A stretch of DNA of 16,482 nt, from NCBI GenBank assembly GCA_015485755.1, contig WFTD01000107.1, positions 1 through 16,482 on the forward strand. Reading direction: 5' to 3'. Source of the stretch: Patescibacteria group bacterium. Lineage in GTDB: Bacteria > Patescibacteriota > Patescibacteriia > S139-126. Made by a program: the position numbers and the translations under genes. This document shows, in pieces, positions 12,942 through 16,482 of the stretch. The number at the start of each line of letters is the position of its first letter. The stretch's first letter is position 1. The notes below the pieces were generated by a model. The model did no database searches and had not been told where the DNA came from. It saw only the letters and a program-made list of their open reading frames with translations.

Positions 12942-14717
12942 CTATCTTTTGAAAACTGATAAAAATGCCTCGGGAGGTATATCAACTGAACCGATTTTCT
13001 GCATCTTCTTTTTGCCTTGCTTTTGCTTTTCTAGCAATTTGCGTTTACGGGTAACATCCCCGCCGTACAATTTAGCTGTAACATCCTTGCGAAGGGGCGG
13101 AATGCGGCTAGAAGCTATTATCTTGCCTCCCAATACTGCTTGAATTTTTATCTCAAACAACTGCCTAGGGATAGCTTCCTTCAATGAGTCTACTATCCGC
13201 CGGCCAGCCTGATAAGCTTCATCAGTATAAGTTAATGTGCTCAAAGCTTCAGCCTTTTCCCCTGCTACCAAAATATCAAGTTTAACAATATCGCATACTT
13301 GATAAGCAAAAAATTCATAGTTTAAACTAGCAAAACCAGCGCTAACACCTTTTAGTGTATCATAAAAATCAACCAAAAGCGAATTCAACGGCAAAAAATA
13401 ATGCAAAATAACCCTATCTTCATCCAAATATTCTGTTTCAATGTATTCCCCCCGTCGTTTAACTACCATCTTCATAATATTACCTATATACTTGGCCGGG
13501 GTAAAAATCTCCACTTTCATAATCGGCTCTTCCACTTTATCAATTTCTTCGGGACGAGGAAATTCTTGGGGAGACTTAATAACAACCTTCTCTCCAGAGC
13601 GCAAATAGACCTGATAAGCAACAGAAGGAACGGTCGTGACAACTGAAATGTTATATTCCCTCTGCAACCTTTGTTGAAAAATCTCCAAGTGCAACATTCC
13701 CAAAAAACCGCACCTAAACCCCACTCCCAAGGCTGGAGAATTTTCTACTGAAAAAGTCAAGGCCGCGTCATTTAACTTCAACTTCTCAATCGCTTCTCTC
13801 AACCTTTGGAAATCATCGCCTTCCTTGGGATAAATGCCGGCAAATACCATCGGCTTGACCTCTTCATACCCAGGCAAAGGCTCCACCTTGCTGGTCGTAT
13901 CTGTGGTAATTGTATCTCCTACTTTGGCTTGGTTAATATTTTTTAAATTGGTAACAATATAACCAATCTCCCCTGTTTGCAATTTGTCTGTTTTGCTCAT
14001 ACGGGGGCGGAAGCACCCAACCTCAAGCGCTTCTGCTTGGCTGCCTGTCTGCAAAAAGTTTAACTTTTCTCCAGCAGAAATACTGCCAGAAAAAACTCGA
14101 ACATATACTACCACCCCGCGATAGCTATCAAAAAAAGAATCAAATACCAATGCTTGGGAAGAAAAATCGTTATTTTGAGGGGGATGAATCTTATTGATGA
14201 CGGATCGCAAAACTTTTTCAACATTTTTTCCTGTTTTAGCAGAGATAGCAATAATATCATCGCGGCGGCACTGAAGAAGTTTGATAATCTCTTGCGCTAC
14301 CCTCTCAACATCAGCCGCTGGCAAATCAATTTTGTTGATAACGGGAATGATAACTAAATTATGCTTCTGAGCTAAATGTAAATTAGCCAAAGTCTGAGCT
14401 TCTATACCCTGGGTAGCATCAACCAATAAAATCGCCCCTTCTACTGCCGCCAAACTACGAGACACTTCATAAGTAAAATCAACATGGCCAGGGGTGTCAA
14501 TTAAATTTAATTGATACCCCTGCCATTGCATTCTCACTGGAGCTAATTTTATTGTTATTCCCCTTTCCCTTTCCAAATCCATTTGATCCAAAATCTGGTC
14601 CTTCATTTCTCTTCTGGTGACTGTACCGGTAATTTCCAATAACCGATCGGCCAAGGTTGACTTGCCATGATCAATGTGGGCAATAATGCAAAAATTACGG
14701 ATATGAGAAATAGACAT
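12942..14717 (-). CDS. lepA: Elongation factor 4 (LepA), ribosome-associated GTPase
   Basis: A 591-aa translational GTPase of near-standard length. G1 is AHIDHGKS (13-20), G2 is RGITI (52-56), G3 is DTPGH (74-78), G4 is NKID (128-131) and G5 is SAK (159-161). The start MSISHIRNFCIIAHIDHGKST is the usual LepA N-terminus. The C-terminal region carries LepA-specific sequence (FKGxxAxLY-like DVTAKLYGGDVTRKRKLLEKQKQGKKKM, about 554-581), separating it from EF-G. LepA acts on ribosomes during initiation or elongation under stress; its exact role is debated. It is the first gene of an operon continuing to the foldase gene at 10224 and is divergent from murJ. A candidate -10 TATAAT lies at 14765-14770. 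Confidence 0.97.
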   Translation of the reverse strand: MSISHIRNFCIIAHIDHGKSTLADRLLEITGTVTRREMKDQILDQMDLERERGITIKLAPVRMQWQGYQLNLIDTPGHVDFTYEVSRSLAAVEGAILLVDATQGIEAQTLANLHLAQKHNLVIIPVINKIDLPAADVERVAQEIIKLLQCRRDDIIAISAKTGKNVEKVLRSVINKIHPPQNNDFSSQALVFDSFFDSYRGVVVYVRVFSGSISAGEKLNFLQTGSQAEALEVGCFRPRMSKTDKLQTGEIGYIVTNLKNINQAKVGDTITTDTTSKVEPLPGYEEVKPMVFAGIYPKEGDDFQRLREAIEKLKLNDAALTFSVENSPALGVGFRCGFLGMLHLEIFQQRLQREYNISVVTTVPSVAYQVYLRSGEKVVIKSPQEFPRPEEIDKVEEPIMKVEIFTPAKYIGNIMKMVVKRRGEYIETEYLDEDRVILHYFLPLNSLLVDFYDTLKGVSAGFASLNYEFFAYQVCDIVKLDILVAGEKAEALSTLTYTDEAYQAGRRIVDSLKEAIPRQLFEIKIQAVLGGKIIASSRIPPLRKDVTAKLYGGDVTRKRKLLEKQKQGKKKMQKIGSVDIPPEAFLSVFKR

Positions 14718-14896
14718 CTGTTCAATATCAACAATTAATATTACCTATATTGTTATAATATTACATTATAAATGGCAAATTGAACAAGAATAACAACTCA
14801 ACACACCTATCTGCCGCTGCAATTTAAAGCTGATAACTATCAGCAGCGATGCCTATCCTTTTATTACTATCTATCCTGTGATAAAATAATTTTGTT
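14718..14896. promoter_or_regulatory. Divergent lepA/murJ intergenic region
   Basis: On the minus strand, TATAAT (14765-14770) is a consensus -10 for lepA with a poor -35 (TTATTC, 17 bp upstream). On the plus strand, TGTTATAAT (14751-14759) is an ideal extended -10 for murJ, again without a clear -35. The two -10 boxes face each other 5 bp apart, so the two initiation events would compete. A murJ transcript from here would have a leader of about 130 nt containing the inverted repeat at 14829-14844. A weaker plus-strand alternative is GATAAAAT just before the murJ ATG. Confidence 0.45.
14829..14844. repeat. Inverted repeat in the murJ leader
   Basis: GCTGATA (14829-14835) and TATCAGC (14838-14844) pair perfectly with a 2-nt AC spacer. 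An outer pair, CGCTGC (14815-14820) and GCAGCG (14843-14848), shares bases with the inner stem, so the two pairings exclude each other. No T-run follows. The layout suits an operator or leader switch better than a terminator. Confidence 0.5.
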
Positions 14897-16480
14897 ATGC
14901 TGAAAAAAATTTGGTTAAAGTTAAATAATACTACCATTGGCGGAGCGATTATTATTGCTTTTTTTTCTGTTCTGTCAAAAATAGTTGGCTTGCTAAGGGA
15001 AAGGCTGCTGGCTGTTCATTTTGCTGGCAATCAAATTGATATTTTGGATAGCTATTATGCCGCTTTTAAACTGCCTGACATTGTCTTTAACACTCTTGTG
15101 CTAGGCGCTTTATCCTCTGCTTTTGTTCCAGTTTTTGTCCGTTATCTTCACCGCAATAAAACTGAAGCCTTCCGCATTGCTAATTCATTATTAAATACCC
15201 TCCTGGTTATTATCTTTATTTTAACAATCATCGGCATAATAACAGCTGACAAAATCGTCCCTCTGCTTGTACCCGGATTTGATTCTGCTAAAACTATTCT
15301 GACGGTCAGGCTAACGCGGATTATGTTTGTGGCGGTAATATTTTTTACTATATCAAATGTATTATCTGGACTACTCAATTCATTCCGCAAATTTTTTACT
15401 TTCTCGCTAGCGCCAATATTCTACAACCTTGGCATTATTATCGGAATTATCTTTCTTACTGATTGGTTTGGCGTTGATGGCCTGGCTTGGGGAGTTGTGT
15501 TGGGTTCAATTTTACATTTGTTAATTCAACTGCCTGAAGTTATTGCAACTGGCTGGAAGTGGCAGCCTCTCTTTGCTTGGCGCGATAAGGGCGTGAGAAA
15601 AATTTTTAAACTAATGCTACCGCGAACATTTGGTTTGGCTGTCAATCAAGTAAACCAACTAGTAATCGTGATTATCGCCTCAACTCTAGCCTCTGGCTCT
15701 ATTGCTTATTTTAACCTGGCCAATAATCTGCAATCCTTCCCCATCTCTGTCTTTGGCGTATCTATTGCTCTGGCTTGCTTTCCCGTGTTCTCCCGCGCTT
15801 TAGCTGACAAAAACACTTCCCAATTTCAAGAAAGTTTTAGCGTAAATTTCCGCCGTATCCTTTATTTGATTGTTCCTGCTTCTGTGTTGTTGCTATTGCT
15901 GCGGGCGCAAATTGTCAGATTGATTTTAGGCAGCGGCAGCTTTACTTGGCGCGATACTATTCAAACCGCCCAAACATTAGGATTTTTTGCTTTGTCTCTC
16001 TTTGCCCAAAGCTTACTTCCGCTTATTACTAGATCATTCTATGCTCTTGAGGACACTAAAACCCCGGTGCTGGTAAGTTTGGGATCAGTAATAATCAATA
16101 TTTTTCTAGCAATTACCCTAGGGCAAAAAATCGGCATATTTGGAGTTGCTCTAGCATATTCCATTGCTAGTATAATCAATATGGTTGTTTTACTTATTAT
16201 TCTCCGGCTGAGAGTTGGTTATCTTGATGATGAAAAATTAGCTGGGGCAGCTATTAGGATTGGTTTGCTTAGTATATTTATGGGTTTAACTGCTTACTTG
16301 ATTATGAGAATAGTGGCTCCTTTGGTAAATATGAGGACTTTTATAGGAATTTTAATCCAAACAACAACTACTATTATTATCAGCGGGGGGCTGTATTTGT
16401 GGCTGAGCTTTTTGTTTAACTTTCCTGAGGTGCAAATCATAAAAAATTACCTTGCTAAATATATAAAAATATTCAAATAA
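14897..16480 (+). CDS. murJ: Lipid II flippase MurJ (MviN family)
   Basis: A 527-aa polytopic protein of the MOP superfamily, with hydrophobic segments along the whole length consistent with the 14-helix MurJ fold. Family motifs near the N-terminus are SKIVGLLRERLLAVHFG-like (27-43), DSYYAAFKLPD (51-61) and LGALSSAFVPVF (69-80). Arg34 aligns with E. coli Arg24; the position of E. coli Arg18 is Lys28, and the pair Arg52/Arg53 is Phe-Asn (64-65), as in many non-proteobacterial homologues. MurJ flips undecaprenyl-linked lipid II across the membrane for peptidoglycan synthesis. It is the only plus-strand protein gene of the window, divergent from lepA, and its TAA stop lies 2 bp before the window end. 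No Shine-Dalgarno is visible. Confidence 0.95.
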   Translation: MLKKIWLKLNNTTIGGAIIIAFFSVLSKIVGLLRERLLAVHFAGNQIDILDSYYAAFKLPDIVFNTLVLGALSSAFVPVFVRYLHRNKTEAFRIANSLLNTLLVIIFILTIIGIITADKIVPLLVPGFDSAKTILTVRLTRIMFVAVIFFTISNVLSGLLNSFRKFFTFSLAPIFYNLGIIIGIIFLTDWFGVDGLAWGVVLGSILHLLIQLPEVIATGWKWQPLFAWRDKGVRKIFKLMLPRTFGLAVNQVNQLVIVIIASTLASGSIAYFNLANNLQSFPISVFGVSIALACFPVFSRALADKNTSQFQESFSVNFRRILYLIVPASVLLLLLRAQIVRLILGSGSFTWRDTIQTAQTLGFFALSLFAQSLLPLITRSFYALEDTKTPVLVSLGSVIINIFLAITLGQKIGIFGVALAYSIASIINMVVLLIILRLRVGYLDDEKLAGAAIRIGLLSIFMGLTAYLIMRIVAPLVNMRTFIGILIQTTTTIIISGGLYLWLSFLFNFPEVQIIKNYLAKYIKIFK

Positions 16481-16482
16481 GC

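Overview
The window is an AT-rich, densely packed bacterial segment. Its features fit the Candidatus Patescibacteria (CPR), probably a Parcubacteria-like lineage: short intergenic gaps, few Shine-Dalgarno sequences, a parvulin-type foldase with a C-terminal ARHIL strand, a tiny GIY-YIG gene and a compact ftsEX locus. This placement is inference from gene content, because no rRNA or ribosomal protein marker is present. All 15 complete genes end in TAA or TAG, and TGA is never used as a stop.

Layout. (1) 1-3052, minus strand: a cell-surface glycan operon. It reads UDP-glucuronate decarboxylase-like epimerase, DPM1-like glycosyltransferase, DUF2304 membrane protein, then a rhamnosyltransferase-like GT2 that runs off the window. 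(2) 3105-6494, minus strand: a membrane-anchored CAP-domain protein with a near-consensus promoter, and a 546-aa membrane protein of unknown function. These are bracketed by two bidirectional terminators. (3) 6568-7148, minus strand: an intact tRNA-Gln(UUG), a GIY-YIG nuclease gene and a second tRNA-Gln copy. The second copy is identical over the tRNA sequence but is split by four different 18-bp hairpin elements and lacks its 3' end. This is the most unusual part of the window. (4) 7155-9925, minus strand: an RlpA-like secreted protein, ftsE and ftsX (cell division and peptidoglycan hydrolase control), driven by a promoter whose palindromic -10 probably also serves tRNA-Gly(CCC) and tRNA-Thr(CGU) on the plus strand. 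(5) 10224-14717, minus strand: lepA, an unlisted 32-aa membrane microprotein, a bacterial PH-domain protein, a DivIC/FtsB-like protein and a parvulin foldase, in one tightly spaced operon. (6) 14897-16480, plus strand: murJ, the lipid II flippase, divergent from lepA.

Taken together this is mostly envelope biology: glycan precursor and transfer, lipid II export, division-site hydrolase control, septal assembly and extracytoplasmic protein folding, with three tRNAs and a translational GTPase between them. The best candidate for something undescribed is the hairpin family sharing the core TCGNATGA. It appears to have invaded one copy of a recently duplicated tRNA-Gln gene next to a GIY-YIG nuclease.
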